A stretch of DNA of 64,000 bases from Funiculus sociatus GB2-C1 (GCF_039962115.1 NZ_JAMPKJ010000001.1:124001-188000), one strand, 5' to 3'. Shown: positions 18,001 to 27,920, numbered from the stretch's first letter. Notes: generated by a model not told the origin, from the sequence alone. Made by a program: numbers and translations.

Positions 18001-18028
18001 TCATTCCCAGGCGATCGCCTGGGAATGA
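18001..18028. terminator. 28-bp perfect palindrome centred on a HIP1 site
   Basis: The palindrome is built of TCATTCCCAG, the HIP1 octamer with flanks, and CTGGGAATGA, with no loop bases in DNA. It sits in the 38-bp gap between two convergent genes, so a bidirectional terminator is likely, although no strong T stretch follows on either strand. Confidence 0.55.
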
Positions 18029-18033
18029 AGAAA

Positions 18034-20331
18034 TCAGGCTTCAATCACGACTCGGAGGTTCCCCCGCTTCTTGGCGACCCGACAAGCGGTGGTACTGCCA
18101 GAACGCTCAAATTCCAGATCCAGCAGCGTTGCTCCAACTCTCAAGTTGTGTAACTCCAGACGATTAATCGACTCAGGCAAAGCTGGGTCAATAATCCGTA
18201 AGCAGTTATTAGGAGCATCTGGCACCAAATTAACCATCATTTGCAGCAGCTGAAAGATGCTGCCAGTTGCCCAAGCTTGCGGAGAACAAGCTACGGGATA
18301 TTTGACTGGTGCGTTATCCTCTGTTCGGTCGTAGCCGCAAAATAGTTCTGGCGGTCGCTGATAAGGCTGCTGTATGGCCATATCAAACAAAGCTTTGGCA
18401 AGTTCCAGAGCTTGATCGATAAGCCCTAGCGATCGCACTCCCATCGCAATCAGAGCATTATCGTGAGGCCAAACCGACCCTACATGGTAGCCCATCGGAT
18501 TGTATGCTGGGGACAAACTGCTCAAAGTGCGAATCCCCCAGCCGTTGAACATATCCGGCGCTTGCAGCCGTTCCGCTACGCTATAAGCTTTTTCCGGCAA
18601 GAAAATGCCTAAATTCAGACAGTGGCCGGGATTAGAAGTAATACTATCAACCTGATTGCCGTCGCCATCCAAAGCCAGAGCGCAGAAGCCTTCCTCTGCC
18701 ATCCAAAAATCGCGATTAAAGCGGTTCTTCAAGTCTCTCGCCTCGTCTTGCCATCGATCCGACAGGTCTAACCGCTTCTTCATCCGGGCGATTTCTGCAA
18801 GGCGGAGTTTAGCAGAATAGACATATGCCTGCACTTCCGACAAAGCGATCGCGCCCATCGCCAGCTGCCCCTTGCGATTCACAATACAATCACCAGAGTC
18901 TTTCCAACCCTGATTCGCCAAACCCCGCTTCGATTGACGTTGGTAACTCAGATAGCCCGTTTCCTGGCAGCTGCGGTCAATCCAATCCATCGCCGCCAAA
19001 GCATTAGGCCACAGTAGTTCAAGAGTTTCCCGATCCGCTGTCCAGGCAAAATATTCCGCATACAGCATTAACCACAACGGCGTAGCATCCACAGTCCCGT
19101 AATAAGGCGTATGAGGAATTTCTTGACAACGAGCCATTTCCCCCATTCGCAACTCGTGCAAAATCTTCCCCGGCTGCTCGTCGCGCCAATCATCCTCATT
19201 CTTACCTTGGTAGTCAGCCAAAATAGTTAGAGTTTCGCGGGCAATGGTCGGATCGAGCATCAAGGTTTGCGATGCCGCAATGATCGAGTCGCGTCCAAAC
19301 AGCGTGGAAAACCACGGCACCCCAGCTGAGAGTACCTTGCCCTTACCGAAAGATTGCCGCAGCAAATAAACATCCTGTTCAGCCCGTTCAATCACCCGAT
19401 TAAAGGTATTTTTGTCCGAACGAATCCGCGTAACGTGATTGCGCCAATCTTGCTGCTCTGATAACTCTGCGGCTCTCGCTTGTACTAGAGTTACTGGTGC
19501 AGGTACACTCGAAGCGGGCCGATTTTTTATCCGCATTTGCAGCCGATAGCCCAGTTTCTGGGTTTCGTGGGAATCCAGCTCTAGCTGCCAAACTGCCGTG
19601 TAACCTCTCAGTGAGTCTGGTTGGAGATGAACAAACTCGATGTGAGATTCCATCAAAGAGCCATCCAGCCCTTGATAAGCTAATTTCAGCTCAAGATTTT
19701 CTTTTTCTGCGGTTTCACCTTTCGGCACTGCTCGTAAGAGCTGTCCCCGATGTTTTCGAGCGTAGCCTCGGACTACAAATAAGTCCACAAAATCCGCATC
19801 AAAGCTGAGACTGAGTTGAAAGCTAATTGAATTGGTGCTGTAGTTGGAGACTGTTAATTCTTCAAACAGCGCTCCATTGAGAACAATTTCCCGCGCAATC
19901 CCTATGGTGTCGGCGCGTAGGGGAGCAAAATCAAACATCGCCCCGCCATCTATTTGCCCCTCTGGTTCTAATTTATCTCCTCCTTCTAATCGCACTCCTC
20001 CGTCCATACTCGGATTGGTACACAAAACTGAAAGGGCAAACCCTTTATCAGCTGTGCTGCTGAGCAATACCGGAGGACGTTCGTTAATTTGCAACTCCAG
20101 GCGGCTGAGGAAGCGGGTATCAGCGCAGAACAACCCCATGCTGGAGTTCATGTCATCGCCTAAACACCCAGAAATGTTGCCCAGCGTGTCGGTAACTAAA
20201 AATAGGTCATTATCTTTAATGGTAAGAGTCGGCTGGGGGCGATCGCCCAAAACGCAAGGCCATTCCGGGATGGGTAGTTCGTCAGCCCGAATATAGGTTT
20301 TTCCTTCCAGTTCAAGAGTATCTGGTGCCAT
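18034..20331 (-). CDS. Amylo-alpha-1,6-glucosidase / glycogen-debranching-like protein
   Basis: The 765-aa protein has an N-terminal beta-rich domain (DNDLFLVTDTLGNISG, then GLFCADTRFLSRLELQING-type sequence) as in the GDE_N_bis family, and a C-terminal (alpha/alpha)6 barrel with GVPWFSTLFGRDSIIAA, LHELRMGEMARC, ATPLWLMLYAEYF, GWKDSGDCI and YHVGSVWPHDNALIAMG. The Asp and Glu residues in these motifs fit glucosidase active sites. Proteins like this are annotated as amylo-alpha-1,6-glucosidases, but the real substrate (glycogen branches or another glucoside) is not proven by sequence. No signal peptide. A GH100 invertase gene lies divergently upstream, suggesting a small sugar-metabolism cluster. 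Confidence 0.88.
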   Translation of the reverse strand: MAPDTLELEGKTYIRADELPIPEWPCVLGDRPQPTLTIKDNDLFLVTDTLGNISGCLGDDMNSSMGLFCADTRFLSRLELQINERPPVLLSSTADKGFALSVLCTNPSMDGGVRLEGGDKLEPEGQIDGGAMFDFAPLRADTIGIAREIVLNGALFEELTVSNYSTNSISFQLSLSFDADFVDLFVVRGYARKHRGQLLRAVPKGETAEKENLELKLAYQGLDGSLMESHIEFVHLQPDSLRGYTAVWQLELDSHETQKLGYRLQMRIKNRPASSVPAPVTLVQARAAELSEQQDWRNHVTRIRSDKNTFNRVIERAEQDVYLLRQSFGKGKVLSAGVPWFSTLFGRDSIIAASQTLMLDPTIARETLTILADYQGKNEDDWRDEQPGKILHELRMGEMARCQEIPHTPYYGTVDATPLWLMLYAEYFAWTADRETLELLWPNALAAMDWIDRSCQETGYLSYQRQSKRGLANQGWKDSGDCIVNRKGQLAMGAIALSEVQAYVYSAKLRLAEIARMKKRLDLSDRWQDEARDLKNRFNRDFWMAEEGFCALALDGDGNQVDSITSNPGHCLNLGIFLPEKAYSVAERLQAPDMFNGWGIRTLSSLSPAYNPMGYHVGSVWPHDNALIAMGVRSLGLIDQALELAKALFDMAIQQPYQRPPELFCGYDRTEDNAPVKYPVACSPQAWATGSIFQLLQMMVNLVPDAPNNCLRIIDPALPESINRLELHNLRVGATLLDLEFERSGSTTACRVAKKRGNLRVVIEA

Positions 20332-20763
20332 GAATCAGGTTTCTGCTCAAGAATACAGCTTGTTTGTGAGGGCTTTATTTGGGTCGCACTATCATCATGG
20401 TAGAAGTTTGACCCACAAAACTCCCTGACATCCTACTAGATGTCAAGGTTGCAAGATATGCGCCTTTTTCACACTTCTACAAATTTAATCAACTATGTGC
20501 CTAACTATTCCCACGCAACCCAATTTTCTGTTTTGTCATGCCGCCAGAGCAAGCGATCGCTTGTTCCCCCTGGCTTCCCAAGTCACTCGTGCCGTTTGTT
20601 GCCTGGGAGCATTATAAAAACTTTTAATTATACACCCACTTTCTATCCTAAGCTCTATTAAGCTCTATTTTAAAGTTGTTGTCCAATTCTCCTCATTACG
20701 AGCGGCGAAGAGAAAGCTGCATCTTGCTATAGTTGATATGAAAATTGTAGAGGTTTGCGTCCT
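20332..20763. other. Divergent upstream region of the debranching-like and invertase genes
   Basis: About 430 bp without a credible gene. A possible promoter for the invertase lies near 20727-20745 (TTGCTA, then a TATGAA-like box), but the match is weak. One HIP1-type site is at about 20552. Confidence 0.4.
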
Positions 20764-22263
20764 ATGGAAGAAAATGCACTGGAAATAGAAGCAATGAGGA
20801 TACTTGTTGAGTCGCTAATTTCCTATAAAGGAAGTTTGGTAGGCACGCCAGCAGCCTATACTGCTAAAAAAAATCGGAAAGAAAATGAGCGTACCAAAGT
20901 TAGTAAGGACATGCTCAATTATGATCAAGTTTTTATTCGGGATTTTATTCCTGTAGCACTTCTGTTTCTTATAAAAGGTGACTTTGAAATTACTATTAAT
21001 GGAAAATTACAGTTAATCAAGGGCAAAGAAATTGTTAAAAACTTTCTTGAAGTAACATTAGAACTGCATCAGCAAGAAAGGTCAAGCACTTTTTTAAACA
21101 CCGGGCGAGTTTTGATGCCTGCAAGCTTCAAAATTCTTAAAAAGCAGGGGAAAGAAAAGCTGGAACCTGATTTTGGTCAACACGCGATCGCTAGAGTCAC
21201 GCCTGTTGATTCTAGCCTCTGGTGGATTATCCTGTTGCGGGCGTATTGGAAAGCAACCGGAAAAACTGCTTTAGTCCATCGAATTGACTTCCAAGAAGGC
21301 ATCAGGTTAATTTTGGAACTCTGCTTTAGCGATCGCTTCGATCGAGAGCCAACTATCTTAGTACCCGATGGTGCTTGTATGATTGACCGTCGGATGGGTA
21401 TCTATGGTTATCCTTTAGAAATCCAAGTGCTATTTTATGCTGCCTTGCGTGCTGCTGATGAGCTACTAGATCGGAAAAATCACAGTAATAAAGAACTTAT
21501 TCCAGAAATCAAGAAACGATTAATCGATCTCGCTAACCATATGCGGGATGAATATTGGATGGATATGGAAGAATTGAATAAAACCTATCAGTACAATGTC
21601 GAGGAATATGGAGAAACAGCTATCAATAAGTACAATATATATGCTAACTCCATTCCCTATGCTAATTTAGATGATTGGATACCAGAAGATGGTGGTTATC
21701 TAATTGGTAATATTGGCCCTTCGCAAATGGATTTCCGTTTCTTTTCTCTAGGCAACTTGATGGCAATTGTATCTTCTCTAGCCACCAAGGATATGTCAGA
21801 AAAAATTATGAAGCTGATCAAAGAACGCAAAAAAGAGCTTCTTGGACAGATGCCCTTTAAAATCTGTTATGCAGCTATAGACGGTCAAGAGTGGAAAATT
21901 GTCACGGGCTGCGATCCAAAAAATAGTCCTTGGTCTTATCATAATGGTGGCAGCTGGCCTGTTCTGATGTGGATGTGGGCAGCAGCTGCTCAAAAAGTTG
22001 GCGAACAGGAATATTTAAACTTTGCAAGTTCAGCCATTGAACTTGCTGGAAAACGTTTGCAAAAAGATGAATGGCCAGAATACTATGATGGGCATACCGG
22101 ACATTTAATTGGCAGAGAAGCTAGAAGAAATCAAACTTGGACTTGTGCTGGTTACTTATTAGCAAAAGAACTGATTGGTAAGGATGGTTCAAAGCATTTA
22201 AAGTTAATTGGCTTTGATGACTATATAGAGCCTAAGAGCAAGCCGTTATCATCAAGATTGTAG
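20764..22263 (+). CDS. Alkaline/neutral invertase, GH100
   Basis: GH100 invertases split sucrose into glucose and fructose in the cytosol, without transport signals. The 499-aa protein has the family motifs MLNYDQVFIRDFIPVALLFL (containing the catalytic Asp), LNTGRVLMPASFK, FGQHAIARVTPVDSSLWWI, LVPDGACMIDRRMGIYGYPL and SPWSYHNGGSWPVLMW. The frame opens at a TTG at 20755, but ATG at 20764 is preferred. The match is closest to cyanobacterial and plant enzymes. Together with the neighbouring glycosyltransferases it may belong to a sucrose or glycan cluster. Confidence 0.93.
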   Translation: MEENALEIEAMRILVESLISYKGSLVGTPAAYTAKKNRKENERTKVSKDMLNYDQVFIRDFIPVALLFLIKGDFEITINGKLQLIKGKEIVKNFLEVTLELHQQERSSTFLNTGRVLMPASFKILKKQGKEKLEPDFGQHAIARVTPVDSSLWWIILLRAYWKATGKTALVHRIDFQEGIRLILELCFSDRFDREPTILVPDGACMIDRRMGIYGYPLEIQVLFYAALRAADELLDRKNHSNKELIPEIKKRLIDLANHMRDEYWMDMEELNKTYQYNVEEYGETAINKYNIYANSIPYANLDDWIPEDGGYLIGNIGPSQMDFRFFSLGNLMAIVSSLATKDMSEKIMKLIKERKKELLGQMPFKICYAAIDGQEWKIVTGCDPKNSPWSYHNGGSWPVLMWMWAAAAQKVGEQEYLNFASSAIELAGKRLQKDEWPEYYDGHTGHLIGREARRNQTWTCAGYLLAKELIGKDGSKHLKLIGFDDYIEPKSKPLSSRL

Positions 22264-22289
22264 GTATTCCCGTTGGAAAGACACATCTA

Positions 22290-22437
22290 GAGGCTCTGCC
22301 TCATCTTAAATATTTTGAAGAAAAAGAGTGCTTGAAGTGTCAAGGAGATTGTAAAGAAATGGCTGACGAGTTAATAGTATAGCCGGAGGCAGAGCCACCT
22401 ATTGTAGCATTCCCAGGCTCAGCCTGGGAACGAGAAG
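22290..22437. repeat. Composite palindromic repeat
   Basis: GAGGCTCTGCCTC at 22290-22302 and GGAGGCAGAGCC near 22385 bracket non-coding sequence, followed by the 21-bp palindrome TTCCCAGGCTCAGCCTGGGAA at 22410-22430 and CGAGAA. The same CCCAG/CTGGGAACGAG pattern recurs at 27765, 37175 and 43095, so this is one copy of a dispersed family. Confidence 0.6.
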
Positions 22438-22445
22438 TTATCACT

Positions 22446-22676
22446 TCAAGCGAGGACTTGTTGATAAGCAGCTTTGTATGGATCTAAGCGCACTACCGGG
22501 TAAACTGACTCTAACTGAGCCAAAGTTTGAGAATCTCTATAGGCAAATAAGGTGACATCATGACCTCGACGCACCAACTCATCTGCCAGATAGCTAAGTA
22601 TTAACTCAATACCACCTTAATCCTACGATGCAACTCGTTCCAAGACCGGGGAAATTTGTGCAATCCGTAATTTCAT
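22446..22676 (-). pseudogene. Truncated second glycosyltransferase gene
   Basis: Translated from ATG at 22676, the 76 codons give MKLRIAQISPVLERVAS, then two stops (TAG, GAT, TAA) where the neighbour has PPFRY, then GGIELILSYLADELVRRGHD, VTLFAYRDSQTLAQLESVY and RLDP, ending at a TGA. This is the first quarter of a GT4 glycosyltransferase, strongly similar to the intact gene next to it (RIAQIAP, ERVP, GGIELIVSLLTDEL, GHEVTLFASGDS, RLDP). The ATG overlaps the TGA stop of that gene (TGATG), as in coupled operon genes. The rest of the gene is missing, replaced by repeat sequence. Confidence 0.88.
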
Positions 22677-23710
22677 CAGCCATTCCCCAGCAGTGCCATC
22701 TGGTAAGTTTTTTCGTACTCGTCCACCATTTTTTGAACGCTAAAACGGCTTAAAACGTAGTCTCGGCAAGTCTGCCGATTTAACTTCATTGCCTCTGGAA
22801 TTGCTGAAATCATGTCTTCTATGGAGTGGCAAACAAACCCAGTTTTACCATGCGCGATGACTTCTGGCACCGAACCCATTGCGATACCAATCACCGGCGT
22901 ACCAGTTGCCATCGATTCAATCATCACTAAGCCAAATGGTTCGCGCCAAGTAATCGGGAATAGCGTCACTGTAGCGCCTCCCAGTAGCTGCACCTTTTCC
23001 TCGTGGGACACTTCCCCCAAATACTGGATTTGTTCGCCGTCAATCAGCGGTTCCAGAATTTCCTTATAATATTCCCTATCGACTACATCAATTTTGCCAG
23101 CCATTTTCAGAGGTAAGCCGATGGCACGGGCAATTTTAATCGCTCCTTCTGGCCCTTTTTCCGGTGAGAGGCGACCAACAAAGGCTAGATAAGTTGGTTG
23201 AGAAGGCTTTTCTTGGAAGTAATAGACATCTGGGTCAATGCCGTTGTAGACCGTGTGGATGTAATTTAAACCTAGTTTGGGTTCTCGCTGCGCTTCGCTG
23301 ATGCTGATATAAGGCTGCCATCTAAATTGCCGGAATATTTTCTCGTTATCCGGCGTAAAGATGCCGTGGGTAGTGTGTACGGTTGGTGTTGTTACAAAAG
23401 CAGTATAAGGTAGGGCTGCACAACCGACGTGGGAATGAATAATATCAAAGTGATGCGCCTGTTGATAGACCTGAGAAAGTATCATTTGCTCATAAAGTCC
23501 ATGCTCCTTAATTTTGGGATCTAACCGCAGTGCCTGCTCATGCACTGATTTAAGCTGAGCAGTCGTGAGGGAATCTCCAGAGGCAAATAATGTGACTTCA
23601 TGACCGCGTTGAACTAATTCATCTGTCAATAAACTGACAATTAGCTCAATTCCTCCATAGCGAAAGGGTGGTACTCGTTCCCACAGTGGAGCAATTTGGG
23701 CAATTCTCAT
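22676..23710 (-). CDS. GT4 family glycosyltransferase
   Basis: The 344-aa protein has a GT-B fold. The N-terminal Rossmann half starts MRIAQIAPLWERVPPFRYGG, with the acceptor-site GGIE; HVGCAALPYTAF and TVHTTHGIF follow. The C-terminal half has FVGRLSPEKGPEGAIKIA and the nucleotide-sugar binding EPFGLVMIESMATGTPVIG (the EX7E motif). The donor and acceptor are not predictable. No signal or membrane segment. A decayed tandem duplicate follows immediately downstream. Confidence 0.92.
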   Translation of the reverse strand: MRIAQIAPLWERVPPFRYGGIELIVSLLTDELVQRGHEVTLFASGDSLTTAQLKSVHEQALRLDPKIKEHGLYEQMILSQVYQQAHHFDIIHSHVGCAALPYTAFVTTPTVHTTHGIFTPDNEKIFRQFRWQPYISISEAQREPKLGLNYIHTVYNGIDPDVYYFQEKPSQPTYLAFVGRLSPEKGPEGAIKIARAIGLPLKMAGKIDVVDREYYKEILEPLIDGEQIQYLGEVSHEEKVQLLGGATVTLFPITWREPFGLVMIESMATGTPVIGIAMGSVPEVIAHGKTGFVCHSIEDMISAIPEAMKLNRQTCRDYVLSRFSVQKMVDEYEKTYQMALLGNG

Positions 23711-23796
23711 AATACAAACAGGAAGTTGGCGATTTCCAATCTTAGCTTAAATTGCTTATCTTTAGAAACGCCAGAAGCCATGAGTGCAATCAACTT

Positions 23797-24171
23797 CTAT
23801 CGCCGCTGGCGATAGGTGTTGCGTCTGGCATTACGAATACTCCAATACAAGTTACTCCACTCTTCTACCAAAGCTTTGAGCATCCACACTGAAAAAGAGC
23901 CTAATGCTACTGCAACAGCAACTTGCCATACCACATTCATTGGAGCGCCAGAAATATGAAATATTGCAGAAAAAACTATACCGCCTACTGCTCCAATGAT
24001 TGCTCCAACAAGGGCATGACGTAACAATTGGAAAATTACAATTAATATTGATTGGAATCCTGAGAAGAAAAAGCTCATAGCCCTAATTACTTCTTCAGCA
24101 AATTTTCCCCAGAACAAACTTATAAAAGCTATCCCTGCAAAAATTAAAACTGTATTAATTATCCACATCAC
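23797..24171 (-). CDS. Small hypothetical membrane protein
   Basis: The 124-aa protein has about four hydrophobic segments: WIINTVLIFAGIAFISLFWG, SILIVIFQLLRHALVGAIIG, VGGIVFSAIFHI, and VVWQVAVAVALGSFSVWML, ending in an Arg-rich tail (SIRNARRNTYRQRR) expected in the cytoplasm. I do not recognise a family. It is 86 bp upstream of the glycosyltransferase on the same strand. Confidence 0.65.
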   Translation of the reverse strand: MMWIINTVLIFAGIAFISLFWGKFAEEVIRAMSFFFSGFQSILIVIFQLLRHALVGAIIGAVGGIVFSAIFHISGAPMNVVWQVAVAVALGSFSVWMLKALVEEWSNLYWSIRNARRNTYRQRR

Positions 24172-24393
24172 CCTTGACCTGTTACTCCTACATTAAACAT
24201 ACTGTGCTTGACTAGGGGGGAAAATGAAGAAGATACAAAGAATTTGCAAAGTTACGGTAAAAGTTTAGCTAAAACTTAGATCGGGAGCAAGGCGCAATTT
24301 CAAGTCTAGCTAGGGGAAAGTCAGTAGAAGACTTGAGGTAAATCGCCGTCTCTACAAAAGAGGGTTGAAAAGAGGATGCGATCGCGCCGTAGT

Positions 24394-24854
24394 TTATGCA
24401 GAAGTAGCGCTACTATGAAAAGTTGGGGATTTGTCATAACCTTTGGAAGTCACAAACATTCGCATACTGGCTAGGGGCGCTAAGGCGACACCACAGGGTA
24501 GAGGCTTTACTGGACTATCGCTAAGAGCCAATTGATAAAGCGACCCAATTGTAACGAGAATCAGTTTTATTTCCAAGATGGCAAATGCGATGTTAATACA
24601 GCAGTAGTTGCTGCGACCCAAAGGCAAATATTTATTAGGAGAAAATTGTCTTTTTAGAAAACCCTCCAGTTTGAAACGCTTCGGTTATGCGTATATATCT
24701 TCCCAATGGGGAAAAGATAAATACAGGGAGAAAGCCATGTATCCACATCAAACTGATCGCCAATTAAGCTAAGGGGCGATCTTACACTTTGAGCCAAAGC
24801 CAGCATCGCTACGGGATAAATCCGCAACGTTTCCGAGAAAACTGCATTGCACAC
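24394..24854 (-). pseudogene. Decayed C-terminal part of a cytochrome P450 (second copy)
   Basis: The minus strand encodes NAVFSETLRIYPVAMLALAQ from 24854, which holds the ExxR motif (ETLR), then loses the frame. After a frameshift it resumes with FSPNKYLPLGRSNYCCINIAFAILEIKLIL, the degenerate haem-binding loop where a functional P450 has FGGGSRRCIG, and ends VKPLPCGVALAPLASMRMFV. The same segments occur in the pseudogene just upstream. No start or N-terminal half exists. This is a strongly eroded tandem duplicate of a CYP110-like gene. Confidence 0.85.
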
Positions 24855-24940
24855 CCGACGACTATAACTACAAGTATCGTGAGTGCATTTACGGATAGCG
24901 ATCGCTCTTTTATGCTCAAATACAAATTGCTTTCACAAAC

Positions 24941-26317
24941 TTATACGCTACTAGAAGTTAATTGGGGCGTTGGAGAATGAAGACGTTCGCCCGTGACCAT
25001 CATCCGCACACTGCCATTGGGAGCTGAAACTAAACCACGGCGTACAGGTTTCACCTCACGATTATCTGCCAGTGCCAGATCAAAGCGTGAAAGCATCTCG
25101 GCGAGTACCACTTTCATTTCAAACTGGGCAAAACTTAAACCAATACAGCGCCGACTGCCTCCGCCAAAGGGCAGGTATTCATAAGGTGAAAATTGACGTT
25201 CCAGAAAGCGTTCTGGCTTAAACTGCTCTGGTTCCGGGTATAAATCCTCGCGGCGGTGCGTCAGATAAATGGAACCGACTATCACTGTACCCGGAGCGAG
25301 TTCGTAACCCATAAGAGTTCGCGCTGCTTTCACCACCCGTGGTAAGAGCAGCATCCCAACCGGGTAAATTCGCAGATCACAGCAGACAGCGTTGAGATAG
25401 GGCAGTTTAAAAATAGCGCTGGGGTCTGGGTCATCACCAAGGCTATTGAGTTCCTGTAGTAGCTTCTGGCGCACCGATGGCAGCTTGTGAATCCAGTACA
25501 ACGCCCAAGCCAAGGCAGTTGCCGTAGTTTCGTGACCTGCCACTAACAAGGTCATCAATTCATCGCGTAACTCCACATCCGTCATCGCCTCCCCCGCTTC
25601 GCCACGAGCAGACATTAGCAAGGTGAGAATATCTGTGCGAGATGGGTCGGGGTGCGCTCGGTGTTCCTGAATCTGATCGTAGATGAGTTTGTCAACTTGG
25701 TGTCTGCGGCGCACAAACTTTCCCCACGGACTCCAGGCACCTCAATCCTTTTGCAGAGCCGGAAAATAAAGAAAAGCGACACTCAAGGGAGAACTCATGT
25801 CATCTAGCATAGCGCTGAGGAGTTGCTCTAGCTAATGACAGGGTGATCCTTCATTTATACCAAACACTGCCTTCAAAATCACCCGCATAGCGATCGCTTG
25901 CGTGGATGAACGGACGCAGAACAGTTGACCAATTTTCCACTGGTTAATTACTTGCTTTGTGACATTGCCCATCACCTGTCCGTAGGTTCGCATCCGTTCC
26001 CCATGAAAGGGAGGCATTAACAGCTGGCGCCACCAGCGTCAGCGCGTGCCACTCACCGTAATCACGGAACGATCTCCTAGAAAAGGCTGGAAAAGCTGGT
26101 TAGTATCACCTGGGGCTTCAAAATGCTTTGAATCTGTCAAAATCTCTTGAAGCGCTTGGGGATTGCTTGTAAACACCACTGGGGCAAGTTTCGCGCCTAA
26201 TGGCAAGGTGAAAATATCTCCATAACGTGCGGCGCAAGCATCCATAAACGTCATCGGGTTTGCCAGCCACTGGAGCATCTGTAGTATTTTTGGAGTCGTC
26301 GGACTAGGAGGCATCAT
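24941..26317 (-). pseudogene. Disrupted cytochrome P450 (CYP110-like)
   Basis: The gene reads from MMPPSPTTPKILQMLQWLAN at 26317 but is broken several times: an in-frame TGA at 26039-26041 (GTR-stop-RWWRQLLMPPFHGERM), a frame shift near 25840 after AVFGINEGS, and a further TGA before GAWSPWGKFVRRR near 25740. The last 257 codons are open and include the I-helix oxygen-binding AGHETTATALAW and the haem loop FGGGSRRCIG, but the ExxR motif has been lost: the sequence runs AVCCDLRIYP, where the second copy has AVFSETLRIYP. So even the open C-terminal part should not fold as an active P450. Confidence 0.92.
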
Positions 26318-26447
26318 AATAGTTTTTAAGAATATATTGATTGTCCATCACCAACTAAGTTGGCATAAGTACAACGGTATACACAACCTGGATAACAAAT
26401 AATCACACAGGATGATTTAGAGCGGGGAGACTTCGCAGTAAGCTCAG

Positions 26448-27755
26448 ATGTTTGTTGCCAATCGTGCGATCGCTAACTGTATGCTCCAAGCGCTTTTCCC
26501 TCCTGTAGATATATATATTCTTGACCTGCTGGTTATTGGTCTACTCCTGCTTATGGTGACGTTGGGTTCGGGCTGGATTGCCCGTTTACCTCTCTCCTAT
26601 GCCATCATTTACCTGATTGTAGGTATTTTGTTGGGGCCATACGGGACTAAGTTGGTTCAGATCCGACCAGATGCCGAGTTTCTGGAACGACTGGCGGAAT
26701 TTGTGGTGATTGTCTCAGTATTTAGCTGCGGGCTGAAGATGAATCGTCCGCTGAATTTGTGGTCTTGGAATATCACGGCGCGGCTGATTGGGTTGCTGAT
26801 GCCGATTTCAATTTTTGCGATCGCTGGGGTCGGTCATTGGCTGTTAGGAATTCCCTGGGGGCCTGCTATTTTATTGGGAGGAATTCTCGCCCCCACAGAT
26901 CCAGTATTAGCCTCAGAAGTCCAGATGGAAAATATGGACGATCGGGATGAGCTGCGCTTTGGTTTGACTTCTGAAGGCGGGTTGAATGATGCCTTAGCTT
27001 TTCCCTTTGTTTATTTCGGCATTCACTCCTTAAAAGATAACAACTGGGAAAATTGGTTTAAAGAGTGGGTAGTTGTTGATTTACTTTGGGCGATCGCCGC
27101 CGCCATCGTGATGGGAATTGTTGTAGCAAAAAGCGTTGGCTGGATTGACAAGCGACTGCAAAAATTCCGCCCTGTCGATAACTTGATGGAAGATTTCGTG
27201 GCGCTGAGTACAATTTTGCTGACCTATTCCTTCACAGAAGTTGTTAACGGTTATGGCTTTCTCGCGGTTTTTGTTGCTGGAGTGGTGGTTCAGCGCACTT
27301 ACGAAGATTCAGAAAAGCAAAAATCTCGATTTGAATTTACCGAGCAAATTGAAAAACTGCTGGAGGTAGCAACAATTTTGATATTGGGGACAATACTAAG
27401 ATATGCACCAATGCGCGACTACGCGGGTCAAGGAATCTTAGTGGCAGTATTGTTATTATTTGCAATTCGTCCTTTGGGAATTTGGATTAGCTTGCTCGGA
27501 CGTAACTTTGGCCCTGCAACCAGCTCGCTATTTGGGTGGTTTGGCATTCGCGGTGTCGGCTCTTTGTATTATCTTTCCTATGCCTTTGGCGAAGGATTAA
27601 AAGACACTTTGGGCGAACAAATAGCCTGGATTACTTACATTGTTATCGTGATTTCTGTACTTCTACATGGGATTAGCGCAACTCCTTTGATGAACTGGTA
27701 TGAGCGGAAAATCAAGAAAGTAGAGAATAATGAGGAGGTAGAAGCTAACAGTTAA
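26448..27755 (+). CDS. Sodium (cation)/proton antiporter, CPA1 type
   Basis: The 435-aa protein has about 11-12 hydrophobic segments and the family motifs YLIVGILLGPYG, the ion-site LAPTDPVLASEVQ (with the critical Asp), and SEGGLNDALAFPFVYF, followed by late helices GFLAVFVAGVVVQR and SLFGWFGIRGVGSLYYL. It should exchange a monovalent cation for protons across the plasma membrane. The C-terminal tail is short and charged. The gene diverges from the P450 relics, and a hairpin of the CTCGTTACCAGG type follows its stop codon. Confidence 0.92.
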   Translation: MFVANRAIANCMLQALFPPVDIYILDLLVIGLLLLMVTLGSGWIARLPLSYAIIYLIVGILLGPYGTKLVQIRPDAEFLERLAEFVVIVSVFSCGLKMNRPLNLWSWNITARLIGLLMPISIFAIAGVGHWLLGIPWGPAILLGGILAPTDPVLASEVQMENMDDRDELRFGLTSEGGLNDALAFPFVYFGIHSLKDNNWENWFKEWVVVDLLWAIAAAIVMGIVVAKSVGWIDKRLQKFRPVDNLMEDFVALSTILLTYSFTEVVNGYGFLAVFVAGVVVQRTYEDSEKQKSRFEFTEQIEKLLEVATILILGTILRYAPMRDYAGQGILVAVLLLFAIRPLGIWISLLGRNFGPATSSLFGWFGIRGVGSLYYLSYAFGEGLKDTLGEQIAWITYIVIVISVLLHGISATPLMNWYERKIKKVENNEEVEANS

Positions 27756-27764
27756 AGCTTCGAC

Positions 27765-27793
27765 CTCGTTACCAGGTTTGACCTGGTAACGAG
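27765..27793. terminator. Perfect 12-bp stem after the antiporter gene
   Basis: CTCGTTACCAGG at 27765-27776 and CCTGGTAACGAG at 27782-27793 are exact inverted repeats around a 5-base loop, 10 bp after the stop. The sequence is a variant of the dispersed CTCGTTCCCAG/CTGGGAACGAG family and may have been recruited as a terminator. Confidence 0.6.
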
Positions 27794-27920
27794 AAACTTT
27801 GTATGCTAATTAAATTGACTATTACACAAAAATATTATATGGCAGTTAGTAGGTGCTAGTAGAGGATCTCCTTGGACGTAGTCTAAATGAAAATGATTAC
27901 CGTTTTGACTATTTTTAGTA

